Shown here: positions 53,326-63,196 of the stretch, piece by piece
Layout: the number at the start of each line of letters is the position of its first letter
How positions within the stretch are numbered: position 1 is the first letter of the stretch
Assembly (NCBI RefSeq): GCF_017315735.1
Contig: NZ_JAFLRK010000003.1
Location: 62,001 to 126,000 of the forward strand
Length of the DNA: 64,000 bases
Source: Paracoccus shandongensis
GTDB taxonomy: Bacteria > Pseudomonadota > Alphaproteobacteria > Rhodobacterales > Rhodobacteraceae
Direction of reading: 5' to 3'
Position numbers and translations under genes: made by a program
Notes under the pieces: generated by a model
What the model saw: the letters and a program-made list of their open reading frames with translations, nothing else
Database searches by the model: none
Told to the model about the DNA's origin: nothing

Positions 53326-54441
53326 TCAGAACCCCAGCCGTTCCGTCACGCGCATGTCCCGGTCCAGCAGCAGCATCTCGGCCCGGGTGCCGGGGCGGAT
53401 CGCGCCGTAATCGCCCGCCCGCCCGATCAGCGCGGCGGGAATGGCCGACGCCATGCGCAGCGCGCGCGCCTCAGAGATGCCGAGCGTGCGCACCAGCCGG
53501 GCCACGGCGTCGGGCAGGGTCAGGTCCGCGCCTGCCAGCGTGCCGTCGGCCAGCGTCAGCCGGCCGTCCCGGCGCAGGACCTGCCTGCCGTGCAGGGTCA
53601 TTTCCGTCAGGTCGGTGCCCGCGAAGGCCATGCAGTCGGTGACAAGGAAGATCCCCTCGGGCCGCGCGGCCAGGGCCAGCGCCATCGCCGCCGGATGCAC
53701 ATGCACCCCGTCCGCGATCAGCCCTGCGGCGCAGGTTCCCGTCAGCACCGCGCCCACCAGGCCGGGGCTGCGGTGGCCAAGCTGGCTCATGGCGTTGAAC
53801 AGATGGGTGGCGCATCGCGCCCCCGCGCGGAAGGCCGCCAGCGCCGTGTCGTATGGGCAATCACTGTGGCCCAGGCTGACGATGGCGCCCGCTTGCGACA
53901 GGGCGTGGATCTGTTCGGACGTGGCGGCTTCGGGGGCCAGCGTCACCATCAGCGCGGGCAGGTCGCGCGCGGCGCGGCACAGGCGGTCCAGATCGGCGGC
54001 ATCCATCGGGCGGATCAGGGCAGGGTCATGGGCGCCCTTGCGGCGCGGGTCCAGGTGCGGGCCTTCCAGGTGCAGGCCCAGGAAGCCCGGTACCCCGGCC
54101 CGCGCCGCAGCCACGCCCGCCGCGATCACCCGGGCGGTCGCTTCGGGCGTGTCGGTGATCAGCGTGGGCAGCACCCCGGCGCTGCCCAGGGCGCGATGGG
54201 CGGCGCAGACCCGTTCCAGGTCCGCAACGCCCGTTTCGCCCGACACCAGCACCCCGCCGCCGCCATTCACCTGAAGGTCCAGAAAGGCGGGCACCAGCGT
54301 GCCGTCCAGCGCGCGAACGGGCGGCGGGGCCTGGTCCAGCGGCAGCAGGGCCGTCACGCGCACGCCTTCCACCACGACCGCGTGGCCGGTCAGGAAGCGT
54401 TCGCCGTCGAAGATCCGCGTGGCGGTCAGGACATTCCCCAT
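53326..54441 (-). CDS. nagA: N-acetylglucosamine-6-phosphate deacetylase
   Basis: 371-residue amidohydrolase that removes acetate from GlcNAc-6-phosphate to give glucosamine-6-phosphate. Metal and substrate motifs are GLHLEGPHLDPRRKGAH (metal glutamate), SLGHSDC, CATHLFNAMS and LVTDCMAFAGT with the catalytic aspartate. The ATG at 54441 gives the usual length. It lies four bases behind the SIS-domain gene in an operon with the GntR regulator. Its product would go to that SIS protein. Confidence 0.92.
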   Translation of the reverse strand: MGNVLTATRIFDGERFLTGHAVVVEGVRVTALLPLDQAPPPVRALDGTLVPAFLDLQVNGGGGVLVSGETGVADLERVCAAHRALGSAGVLPTLITDTPEATARVIAAGVAAARAGVPGFLGLHLEGPHLDPRRKGAHDPALIRPMDAADLDRLCRAARDLPALMVTLAPEAATSEQIHALSQAGAIVSLGHSDCPYDTALAAFRAGARCATHLFNAMSQLGHRSPGLVGAVLTGTCAAGLIADGVHVHPAAMALALAARPEGIFLVTDCMAFAGTDLTEMTLHGRQVLRRDGRLTLADGTLAGADLTLPDAVARLVRTLGISEARALRMASAIPAALIGRAGDYGAIRPGTRAEMLLLDRDMRVTERLGF

Positions 54442-54445
54442 GGCC

Positions 54446-55483
54446 CTAGACCGTTTCCGTGACCTTGCGCAGATGCGGCGGCACGTCGGGGTCAAAGCCC
54501 CGCGCCCGGGCCAGCCCCTCGACGCAGGCATAGAAGGACACCGCCAGCACCAGGGGCGCGACGACCGGGTGCAGGCCGGGGACCGAGGGCAGCGTTTCCG
54601 CGCCGGGCGCCACGGCCCCGGTCAGGAACACATCGGCCCCCTGCGCGGCCAGGCGTTCGGCTGTGGCGACCAGCTGGGGCAGGGCGGCGTCCGCCACGCC
54701 CAGGGCCAGCACCGGGAAACCGGACTGCACGATGGCCGCGGGCCCGTGCAGGACCTCGGCCCCGCTGAAGGCTTCGGCGTGAAGGCCGCAGGTTTCCTTA
54801 AGCTTCAGCGCGGCTTCCCCGGCGATGGCCAGGGCCGGGCCGCGCCCCAGGACATAGGCCGAATCGGCCCCCGCCAGGCACGCAGCCAGGGGCGACCAGT
54901 CGCAATCCAGCGCCCGGGCAAAGGCGTCGGGCAGGCCGTCCACCGCCCGGCGCAGCGCCGCGTCTTCCCGCCATTCGGCCAGCAGCGCCAGCCCGGCCAG
55001 CACGCTGGCGACAAAGGTCTTGGTGGCGGCCACGCTGCGTTCGACCCCCGCCAGCAAGGGCAGGGGATGGGCCGCGCCTTCGGCCAGCGGGCTGTCCGGC
55101 GCATTGGTGATGGCCACCGTCAGCGCGCCGCCTTCGCCCGCCGCGCGGATCATCTCGACGATGTCGGGGCTGCGGCCCGATTGCGAGATGCCGATGCAGG
55201 CCGCCTGCGCCAGATGCAGCGGGCGGCGATAGATCGAGGCGATGGACGGCCCCAGAGAGGCCACGGGGATGCCCTGTTCCAGCTCGATCGCGTATTTCAG
55301 ATAGGCGGCGGCATGGTCGGACGACCCCCGCGCCACCGTCGTCACCACCACGGGGCCCCGGTCGCGCAGCGCCGCCGCCGCTGTGCGCAGGGCGTCGCGG
55401 CTGCCGTCCAGGAAGCGGCGCGCGGCGTCGGGAATTTCGGCGATCTCGCGCGCCATGTGGCTTTGGCTTTGGCCTTGGGTCAT
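54446..55483 (-). CDS. SIS-domain glucosamine-6-phosphate deaminase-like protein
   Basis: 345 residues with two SIS domains: VVVTTVARGSSDHAAAYLKYA and CIGISQSGRSPDIVEMI in the first, YVLGRGPALAIAGEAALKLKE in the second, and the C-terminal KVTETV end typical of GlmS-like isomerases. The N-terminal glutaminase domain of GlmS is missing, so it probably works as a NagB-II type deaminase turning glucosamine-6-phosphate into fructose-6-phosphate. AGGAGG lies six bases before the ATG, which overlaps the regulator's stop. Confidence 0.88.
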   Translation of the reverse strand: MTQGQSQSHMAREIAEIPDAARRFLDGSRDALRTAAAALRDRGPVVVTTVARGSSDHAAAYLKYAIELEQGIPVASLGPSIASIYRRPLHLAQAACIGISQSGRSPDIVEMIRAAGEGGALTVAITNAPDSPLAEGAAHPLPLLAGVERSVAATKTFVASVLAGLALLAEWREDAALRRAVDGLPDAFARALDCDWSPLAACLAGADSAYVLGRGPALAIAGEAALKLKETCGLHAEAFSGAEVLHGPAAIVQSGFPVLALGVADAALPQLVATAERLAAQGADVFLTGAVAPGAETLPSVPGLHPVVAPLVLAVSFYACVEGLARARGFDPDVPPHLRKVTETV

Positions 55484-56253
55484 TCGGGCCTCCTGTCAGG
55501 CTGGGCTGCCGATTTCAGTTCCACGGCGAAGTCATAGGCGTCGCCGCGATAAAGCGATCTGGTGAATTCGATCACCTGCCCCGAGGGGAGGTAGGAAATG
55601 CGTTCTATCCGCAGGCCCGCCACGCCGGGCGCGACCTGCAGAAGGCCCGCGTCCCCGGGGCCGAGGTTGGTGGCCGAGATGCGCTGCACGGCCCGCACCG
55701 GGCGCAGGCCCCGCGCATCCAGCACGTCGTAAAGCGAACGTTCGACCGCCTCGGGGCGGGGGAGGACATGCTGGGACAGGGACGCGCGTTCGATCGCCAG
55801 CGGCACCCCGTCGGACAGGCGCACCCGTTCCAGCCGCGCCACCCGGTCGGCGGAACCAAGGCCCAGGGCCATCACCTCCTCGGGGGTGGGGGCGAAAAGG
55901 CCGCGTCCGATCCAGCGGCTTTCGACCGAACGGCCGCGCCGGGCCATGTCCTCGGTGAACGAGGTCAGAAGCGACAGCGCCTGTTCCAGCCGTTCCACCT
56001 TGCGCGCGACAAAGGTGCCCGACCCCTGCCGCTGCACCAGCTGCCCCGAGGCCACCAGTTCCTGCACCGCGCGCCGCACCGTCACGCGCGACAGGCCGGT
56101 CATGCTGGCCATCTCTCGTTCCGGGGGCAGGCTGTCGCCGGGGGCAAGCCGACCCGAGGCGATGGCATCCGCGATGCGGCGCTGGAACTGCAGATACAGC
56201 GGGCCGTGGCCCGTGGCCTCGAAACCGGCGGGGCTGAAGGGGTCGCCGCTCAT
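55480..56253 (-). CDS. GntR-family regulator with UTRA domain (NagR-like)
   Basis: 257-residue HutC-subfamily regulator. The winged helix (about 15-85) reads GDSLPPEREMASMTGLSRVT and RRAVQELVASGQLVQRQGSGTFV. The UTRA effector domain (about 100-245) should bind an amino-sugar phosphate. It heads the operon with the SIS protein and nagA and faces murQ across 260 bp, where two TGGTATTA sites occur. The ATG at 56253 is preferred over a GTG at 56265. Confidence 0.9.
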   Translation of the reverse strand: MSGDPFSPAGFEATGHGPLYLQFQRRIADAIASGRLAPGDSLPPEREMASMTGLSRVTVRRAVQELVASGQLVQRQGSGTFVARKVERLEQALSLLTSFTEDMARRGRSVESRWIGRGLFAPTPEEVMALGLGSADRVARLERVRLSDGVPLAIERASLSQHVLPRPEAVERSLYDVLDARGLRPVRAVQRISATNLGPGDAGLLQVAPGVAGLRIERISYLPSGQVIEFTRSLYRGDAYDFAVELKSAAQPDRRPE

Positions 56254-56382
56254 GCCGGGCCCCACCGTCCCGGGGCAGGCAGGGTGGCGGGGCGCGGGAC
56301 GTATCCCGATCCATCCGCCGGCCTCCTGCCGTTCCCGCCAATGCCCCGATCACGCGCCATGAGATTCTCCTGCCCCCATGTA

Positions 56383-56390
56383 TAATACCA
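56383..56390. promoter_or_regulatory. candidate NagR half-site 1
   Basis: TAATACCA, the inverse of TGGTATTA found at 56475-56482. It is on the regulator side of the divergent promoter region, within the longer stretch GTATAATACCAACG. Confidence 0.45.
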
Positions 56391-56474
56391 ACGCAATGCC
56401 AATCGAAAGCGGAAACCTTGGATCTTCATCATTTTCCATTTTTGGACCTGTTCCTGAACAATCGGCTTTACAAG

Positions 56475-56482
56475 TGGTATTA
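56475..56482. promoter_or_regulatory. candidate NagR half-site 2
   Basis: TGGTATTA, 33 bp before the murQ ATG and inverted relative to the copy at 56383-56390. Paired sites of this kind near both start points fit a GntR regulator controlling both operons. Confidence 0.45.
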
Positions 56483-56514
56483 GTTTGGCATCTTGTTGCA
56501 GGCGGAGGAATCAC

Positions 56515-57408
56515 ATGAACCATCGCCAGACCGAACAGCGCCACCCCCAGGCCGACGGCCTGCACCTGCGCCCCGCGGCCGAGATCGGCGCGCTTTTCGT
56601 GCAGGCGCAGGCTGATGCGGTCCGCAGCCTGACCCCGGCCCTTGCCGCGATAACGGCGGTGGCCGAGGCTGCCGCGGCGGCGCTGCGGCGGGGCGGCAGG
56701 CTGGGTTACGCGGGCGCGGGCAGTTCGGGGCTGATGGCGCTGGCCGATGCGCTGGAACTGGCGGGCACCTTCGGCATCCCGCCCGACCGCACGCCCGTGC
56801 TGTTTGCGGGCGGGGCGGCGGCGCTGTTGCACATGCGTGGCGATGTCGAGGATGACGCGGACGCCGCAGCCGCCGATTTCCGGCGCAGCGGGCTGGCGCG
56901 CGGCGATGTGCTGGTCGTCGTCTCGGCCTCGGGCAGCACGCCCTATGCGCTGGCGGTGGCGGATGCGGCCCGGGCCGCCGGCGTGACCGTGGCGGGCATC
57001 GCCAACGTGGCGCCCTCGCCCCTGCTGGAGCGGGCCGACATCGCGGTCCATCTGGCGACGCCGCCGGAACTGGTGGCGGGATCGACCCGGCTGGGCGCGG
57101 GCACGGCGCAAAAGGCCGCGCTGAACCTGATGTCCGTGCTGATGGGCATCGGTCTGGGCCATGTCTATGACGGCTACATGGTCAATGTCCAGGCCGACAA
57201 CGCCAAGCTGGCCGGGCGCGCCGCGCGGATCGTGGCCGACGTGGCCCGCGTGGACGAGGCGGCGGCACGGGACGCCCTGGCGCGGACCGGCGGCGGGGTG
57301 AAGCGGGCGATCCTGGTGGCGCGCGGCCACGCGCCCGAGGACGCGGAACGGGCGCTGCGGCAAAGCGGGGGGCACCTGGCGCCCCTGCTGGCCGTGGCGG
57401 AACAATGA
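56515..57408 (+). CDS. murQ: N-acetylmuramic acid 6-phosphate etherase
   Basis: 297-residue MurQ: cleaves the lactyl ether of MurNAc-6-phosphate giving GlcNAc-6-phosphate and D-lactate. The SIS fold motifs are LGYAGAGSSGLMALADALEL and VVVSASGSTPYAL; NLMSVLMGIGLGHVYDGYMVNVQADN AKL is the conserved block with the C-terminal helix-turn-helix-like end. GGAGGAA precedes the ATG. Its product is the substrate of NagA encoded divergently. It leads an operon with a sugar ABC importer, which suggests uptake of MurNAc or a muropeptide sugar. Confidence 0.9.
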   Translation: MNHRQTEQRHPQADGLHLRPAAEIGALFVQAQADAVRSLTPALAAITAVAEAAAAALRRGGRLGYAGAGSSGLMALADALELAGTFGIPPDRTPVLFAGGAAALLHMRGDVEDDADAAAADFRRSGLARGDVLVVVSASGSTPYALAVADAARAAGVTVAGIANVAPSPLLERADIAVHLATPPELVAGSTRLGAGTAQKAALNLMSVLMGIGLGHVYDGYMVNVQADNAKLAGRAARIVADVARVDEAAARDALARTGGGVKRAILVARGHAPEDAERALRQSGGHLAPLLAVAEQ

Positions 57409-57445
57409 CCAACGGCGCGAACGCGCCCTTCGCAGGGAGATGAAG

Positions 57446-58705
57446 ATGAAGAAGACGACCCTTGGACTGGCCCTTCTGGCGGGCACGATCCTGGGCGGGA
57501 CAGCCTGGGCCCAGGATGTCACGCTGACCATCGAAAGCTGGCGCAACGACGACATCACCATCTGGCAGGACACCCTGATCCCCGCCTTTGAATCCGCCAA
57601 TCCCGGCATCAAGCTGGTCTTCGCGCCCACGGCCCCGGCCGATTACAACGCCGTCCTGAATTCCAAGCTGGACGCGGGATCGGCGGGCGACCTGATCACC
57701 TGCCGCCCCTTCGACGCCTCGCTGGAGCTTTTCAACAAGGGCCAGCTTGCCGACCTGACCTCGCTTTCCTCCATGGCGAATTTCTCGGACGTGGCGAAAT
57801 CGGCCTGGCAGACGGATGACGGCGCGGCCACCTTCTGCGTGCCGATGGCCTCGGTGATCCACGGCTTCCTGTATAACGCCGACGCCTTCGCCGAACTGGG
57901 GCTGACGCCCCCCGCGACCGAGGAGGAGTTCTTCGCCGTCCTGGACAAGATCAAGCAGGACGGCACCTATGTCCCGATGGCCATGGGCACCCAGGACCAG
58001 TGGGAAGCCGCGACCATGGGATACCAGAACATCGGCCCGAACTATTGGAAGGGCGAGGAAGGGCGCAAGGCGCTGATCGCGGGCACGCAGAAGCTGACCG
58101 ACGAGCCCTGGGTCGCGCCCTTTGTCCAGCTTGCGAAGTGGAAGGATTACCTGGGCGACGGGTTCGAGGCGCAGACCTATCCCGACAGCCAGAACCTGTT
58201 CACCCTGGGCCGGGCCGCGATCTATCCGACCGGGTCGTGGGAAATCGGCGTGTTCAACCCGCAGGTGTCCTTCAAGATGGGCGCCTTCCCGCCGCCGGTG
58301 CCGAAGGCGGGCGATGAATGCTATATCTCGGATCATACCGACATCGCGCTTGGCATGAACGCCAAGACTGCCCACCCCGAGGAAACCAGGAAGTTCCTGG
58401 AATGGGTCGGCTCGGCCGAATTCGCCACGCTTTACGCCAACGCGCTGCCGGGCTTCTTCTCGCTGAACTCGACCGCGGTCGAGATGCAGGACCCGCTGGC
58501 CAAGGAATTCGTGTCCTGGCGCGAGAAGTGCCAGCCCACGATCCGCTCCACCTACCAAATCCTGTCGCGCGGCACGCCGAACCTGGAAAACGAGACCTGG
58601 AACGCCTCGGCCAACGTGATCCGCGGCACCGAGACGCCCGAGGACGCGGCCAGGCGCCTGCAGGAGGGCCTCGCCTCGTGGTATGAACCGCAAAAGGCGA
58701 AGTAA
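57446..58705 (+). CDS. ABC sugar transporter substrate-binding protein
   Basis: 419-residue periplasmic binding protein of the extracellular solute-binding family 1, with a signal peptide (MKKTTLGLALLAGTILGGTAWAQ). The mature protein has the typical VTLTIESWRNDDITIWQDTL start and FTLGRAAIYPTGSWEIG near the hinge. AGGGAG abuts the ATG at 57440 and is six bases from the ATG at 57446, so 57446 is chosen. It belongs with the two permeases and the ATPase downstream. By context it binds MurNAc, GlcNAc or a related amino sugar. Confidence 0.92.
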   Translation: MKKTTLGLALLAGTILGGTAWAQDVTLTIESWRNDDITIWQDTLIPAFESANPGIKLVFAPTAPADYNAVLNSKLDAGSAGDLITCRPFDASLELFNKGQLADLTSLSSMANFSDVAKSAWQTDDGAATFCVPMASVIHGFLYNADAFAELGLTPPATEEEFFAVLDKIKQDGTYVPMAMGTQDQWEAATMGYQNIGPNYWKGEEGRKALIAGTQKLTDEPWVAPFVQLAKWKDYLGDGFEAQTYPDSQNLFTLGRAAIYPTGSWEIGVFNPQVSFKMGAFPPPVPKAGDECYISDHTDIALGMNAKTAHPEETRKFLEWVGSAEFATLYANALPGFFSLNSTAVEMQDPLAKEFVSWREKCQPTIRSTYQILSRGTPNLENETWNASANVIRGTETPEDAARRLQEGLASWYEPQKAK

Positions 58706-58711
58706 GCCGCG

Positions 58712-58744
58712 GGAACGGCTGGGGCCGACCGTCCCGGCCGTTCC
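58712..58744 (+). promoter_or_regulatory. mRNA hairpin behind the binding-protein gene
   Basis: GGAACGGC (58712-58719) pairs with GCCGTTCC (58737-58744) and an inner GGG/CCC extends the stem. There is only a weak T run. Hairpins at this place in sugar ABC operons commonly protect the 3' end of the binding-protein message and lower expression of the permeases. Confidence 0.55.
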
Positions 58745-58775
58745 TTCCCAGACAACCGGGCCAAGGGATGCGATC

Positions 58776-59693
58776 ATGGCAAGGCAACGGCCGATCCGCT
58801 GGCATATCGCGGTGTTTCTGGCACCGGCGGTGCTGGTCTACAGCGCGATCATGATCCTGCCGCTGTTCAGCACGCTGAACCTGTCGCTGTTCACCCGGAC
58901 GGCGGACGGCACCGCCTTCGTGGGCCTAGACAATTTCCGCACGCTTTTCGGCGATCCCCGCTGGTCGGCGGCCTTCTGGAACGCGCTTGGCAACAACCTG
59001 TGGTTCTTTGCCGTGCACATGCTGGTGCAGAACCCCATCGGCATCCTGCTGGCCGCGCTGCTGTCATCGCCCCGGCTGCGGTTTTCGGCCTTCTACCGTA
59101 CGGCGATCTTCATTCCGACGATCCTCAGCTTCGTGGTGGTGGGCTTCATCTGGAAGCTGATCCTGTCGCCCTTGTGGGGCATCGCGCCGGGAATGCTGGA
59201 CATGGTGGGGCTGAAAGGCCTGTTCGCCCCCTGGCTGGGGAAAGAGGAATACGCCCTGACCACGCTGGCCCTGATCTCGGTCTGGCAGTTCGTGGGCATC
59301 CCGATGATGCTGATCTATGCAGCCCTGCTGTCCATCCCCGACGACATCATCGAGGCGGCCGAGATGGACGGCATCACCGGCTGGTCGCAGTTCTGGCGCA
59401 TCAAGCTGCCGCTGATCCTGCCCGCGATCGGCATCATCTCGATCCTGACCTTCGTGGGCAACTTCAACGCCTTTGACCTGATCTATGTCAGCCAGGGCGC
59501 GCTGGCGGGGCCGAACTTCGCCACCGATATCCTGGGGACGTTCCTCTATCGCACCTTCTTCGGCTTCCAGTTGCAGCTGGGCGACCCGCACATGGGCGCG
59601 ACCATCGCCACCGCGATGTTCGGCATCATCCTGGTGGGCGTCTGCATCTATCTGTTCGGGATCCAGACGCGGCTGCGCCGCTATCAGTTCTGA
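58776..59693 (+). CDS. ABC sugar transporter permease (MalF type)
   Basis: 305-residue inner-membrane permease with six hydrophobic segments (first AVFLAPAVLVYSAIMILPL). The EAA loop reads EAAEMDGITGWSQFWRIKLPLI. AAGGGA lies upstream of the ATG at 58776, which begins MARQRPIRWH. It pairs with the next permease and receives substrate from the binding protein upstream. Confidence 0.92.
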   Translation: MARQRPIRWHIAVFLAPAVLVYSAIMILPLFSTLNLSLFTRTADGTAFVGLDNFRTLFGDPRWSAAFWNALGNNLWFFAVHMLVQNPIGILLAALLSSPRLRFSAFYRTAIFIPTILSFVVVGFIWKLILSPLWGIAPGMLDMVGLKGLFAPWLGKEEYALTTLALISVWQFVGIPMMLIYAALLSIPDDIIEAAEMDGITGWSQFWRIKLPLILPAIGIISILTFVGNFNAFDLIYVSQGALAGPNFATDILGTFLYRTFFGFQLQLGDPHMGATIATAMFGIILVGVCIYLFGIQTRLRRYQF

Positions 59694-59703
59694 GGGGACC
59701 GCC

Positions 59704-60543
59704 ATGAGCCAGACCCGCCAGTCCCCCGCCCGCACCCTTGCCGCCCATGCGGTGCTGATCCTGTGGGTGCTGATCGCGCTGTTCCCGGTCTTCGTGACGG
59801 TGGTGAACAGCTTCAAGTCGAAAAAGGCGATCTTCACCGCGCCGCTGGCCCTGCCGGGGCCGGACACGTTCGATCTTGTCGGCTACCGCACGGTGGCGCA
59901 GCAGGGCGATTTCCTGGCCTATTTCCAGAACTCGCTGGTCGTGACCTGCCTCAGCCTGTTCCTGGTGCTGCTGTTCGGCGCCATGGCGGCCTTTGCGCTG
60001 TCGGAATACCGCTTCCGGGGCAACACGCTGATGGGGCTGTATCTGGCGCTTGGCATCATGATCCCGATCCGGCTGGGCACGGTGGCGATCCTGCAGATGA
60101 TGGTGGCGACGGGGCTGGTGAACACGCTGACCGCCCTGGTGCTGGTCTATACGGCGCAGGGCCTGCCCTTGGCGGTGTTCATCCTGTCGGAATTCATGCG
60201 CAGCGTGTCCGACGACCTGAAGAACGCCGGGCGCATCGACGGGCTGTCGGAATACCGCATCTTCTTCCGGCTGGTCCTGCCGCTGGTCCGGCCCGCCATG
60301 GCGACGGTCGCGGTCTTCACCATGATCCCGATCTGGAACGACCTGTGGTTCCCGCTGATCCTGGCGCCCTCGGAATCCGCCAAGACCATCACCCTGGGCA
60401 GCCAGGTCTTCTTGGGCCAGTTCGTATCGAACTGGAACGCCGTCTTGGCCGCGCTGTCGCTGGCGATCCTGCCGGTGCTGGTCCTTTACCTGATCTTTTC
60501 CCGGCAGCTGATCCGGGGCATCACCGCAGGAGCCGTGAAATGA
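59704..60543 (+). CDS. ABC sugar transporter permease (MalG type)
   Basis: 279-residue inner-membrane permease, six hydrophobic segments. The EAA-like loop is KNAGRIDGLSEYRIFFRLVL and PIWNDLWFPLIL is typical of MalG-type proteins. The ATG is 10 bp behind the previous stop, and its stop overlaps the start of the oxidoreductase gene by four bases. Confidence 0.92.
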   Translation: MSQTRQSPARTLAAHAVLILWVLIALFPVFVTVVNSFKSKKAIFTAPLALPGPDTFDLVGYRTVAQQGDFLAYFQNSLVVTCLSLFLVLLFGAMAAFALSEYRFRGNTLMGLYLALGIMIPIRLGTVAILQMMVATGLVNTLTALVLVYTAQGLPLAVFILSEFMRSVSDDLKNAGRIDGLSEYRIFFRLVLPLVRPAMATVAVFTMIPIWNDLWFPLILAPSESAKTITLGSQVFLGQFVSNWNAVLAALSLAILPVLVLYLIFSRQLIRGITAGAVK

Positions 60544-61562
60544 TCCGCGTTCTGGTCGCAGGGCTTGGCACCATGGGCCAGAGCCACGCGCTGGCCTATC
60601 ACAGGAATCCCGATTTCCAGATCGTGGGCCTGGTCAACCGCAGCCCGCGCCCCCTGGCCGAGGGGCTGGAGGATTACCCCTTCTTCGACGACTATGCGAC
60701 GGCACTGGCCCAGACCAGGCCCGACCTGGTCTGCGTCGCCACCTATTCCGACAGCCATGCCGATTACGCCGTGGCCGCGATGGAGGCGGGCGCCCATGTC
60801 TTTGTCGAAAAGCCCCTTGCCACCACCGTGGCCGACGCGCAGCGGGTGGTCGATGCCGCCATCCACTTGGGCCGCAAGCTGGCCGTGGGTTACATCCTGC
60901 GCCACCATCCAAGCTGGCAGCGCCTGATCGCCGAGGCCCGCGCGCTTGGCGGCCCCTATGTCTTTCGCCTGAACCTGAACCAGCAAAGCTCGGGCCCCAC
61001 ATGGGAGGTTCACAAGGCCCTGATGCAGACCACCCCGCCCATCGTCGATTGCGGCGTGCATTATGTCGATGTGATGCTGCAGATCACCGACGCCGAGCCG
61101 GTCGAGGTGCGCGGCATGGGCCTGCGCCTGGCCGAGGACATCGCGCCCGACATGTACAATTACGGCCATTTCCAGGTGCTGTTCAGCGACGGTTCGCTGG
61201 GCTGGTACGAGGCGGGGTGGGGGCCGATGATGTCGGACACCGCCTTTTTCGTGAAGGACGTGGTCAGCCCCCGGGGCGCGGTTTCCATCAGGATGCCGGA
61301 CGACGCGCGGTCGGACGACATCGACACCCATACGAAAACCGCGACCCTGCGGGTGCATCGGGTGGGGCAGGGGCGCCAGGATCTGTCCATGGCCGACGAG
61401 CCGGGCCACCAGGAACTCTGCGACCGCGAACAGGCCTTCATGGCCCGCGCCATCGCCGGGGATCTGGACCTGACGCGCCACATGCAGGACGCCGTCCGGT
61501 CGCTTGCCATCTGCCTTGCGGCGGATGAAAGCGTGCGGACCGGCCGGATCGTGAAACTGTAA
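60540..61562 (+). CDS. Gfo/Idh/MocA family oxidoreductase
   Basis: 340-residue NAD(P)-dependent sugar oxidoreductase. The N-terminal Rossmann motif is VAGLGTMGQSHALAYH, HVFVEKPLATT holds the conserved EKP lysine, and VDCGVHYVDVMLQI matches the catalytic-histidine block. It lies inside the ABC operon between permease and ATPase genes, so its substrate is probably the imported sugar or a derivative. Oxidation at C3 or removal of a sugar substituent is a usual activity; which one applies here is unknown. Confidence 0.9.
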   Translation: MIRVLVAGLGTMGQSHALAYHRNPDFQIVGLVNRSPRPLAEGLEDYPFFDDYATALAQTRPDLVCVATYSDSHADYAVAAMEAGAHVFVEKPLATTVADAQRVVDAAIHLGRKLAVGYILRHHPSWQRLIAEARALGGPYVFRLNLNQQSSGPTWEVHKALMQTTPPIVDCGVHYVDVMLQITDAEPVEVRGMGLRLAEDIAPDMYNYGHFQVLFSDGSLGWYEAGWGPMMSDTAFFVKDVVSPRGAVSIRMPDDARSDDIDTHTKTATLRVHRVGQGRQDLSMADEPGHQELCDREQAFMARAIAGDLDLTRHMQDAVRSLAICLAADESVRTGRIVKL

Positions 61563-61571
61563 GGACGGGGA

Positions 61572-62570
<999 letters not shown>

Positions 62571-62584
62571 CCGGCGGCCCCCCG

Positions 62585-63091
62585 TCAGCCCATCACCCGG
62601 GACCGGCCCAGCATCGGTCCTGCCGCCAGCTTGCGGCACAGCGCCAGAAAGGTTTCGCGTTCGGCCCCCGACAGGGGCGCGAACATCTCCTCCTGCCGGG
62701 CGGTGACGGCGGGCAGGATCTCCTCCAGCAGGGCCAGCCCCGACGGGGTGGGAAACAGCCGCTTGGCCCGGGCGTCCCCGGGCAGGGCTTCCTCTCGCAC
62801 ATGGCCGCGCCCGACCAGCAGGGCCACGGCGCGGCTGATGGTGTTCTGCGGGCGGGGGAACAGAACCTGGATGTCGCGCGCCCGCAGCCCCGGAAAGCAG
62901 GCGATGGCGTAAAGCGACGACCAGGCCTGCACCGGCATGGCGTGGCGGCGTTCGATGAAGCGGTCGGTGATCTGGTTGTTGGCCAGCACCACATGGCTGA
63001 CCGCCATCAGATAGCGCAGATCGGAATCCATGATCCGGTCCAGCATCTGCCCGGCGTCCGGGCATTCGCCGGCGGCTTGCCTGTCATCCAT
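62585..63091 (-). CDS. MarR-family transcriptional regulator
   Basis: 168-residue winged-helix regulator from the ATG at 63091, which is preceded by GGGGGAAGGG; the frame is open to 63136 without a ribosome site. The recognition region reads RDIQVLFPRPQNTISRAVALLVGRGHVREE and the wing DARAKRLFPTPSG. It is divergent from the membrane protein gene at 63197, its likely target. The ligand is unknown. Confidence 0.88.
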   Translation of the reverse strand: MDDRQAAGECPDAGQMLDRIMDSDLRYLMAVSHVVLANNQITDRFIERRHAMPVQAWSSLYAIACFPGLRARDIQVLFPRPQNTISRAVALLVGRGHVREEALPGDARAKRLFPTPSGLALLEEILPAVTARQEEMFAPLSGAERETFLALCRKLAAGPMLGRSRVMG

Positions 63092-63196
63092 GCCCTTCCC
63101 CCGGTGCGATTGCCGATCTTCCATTGCAGAATACATCCATTTGGATCAATTGTCCCGCCCAAGGGCGCTGCCCGTTCCCTGGCCGTTAGGATTCCC

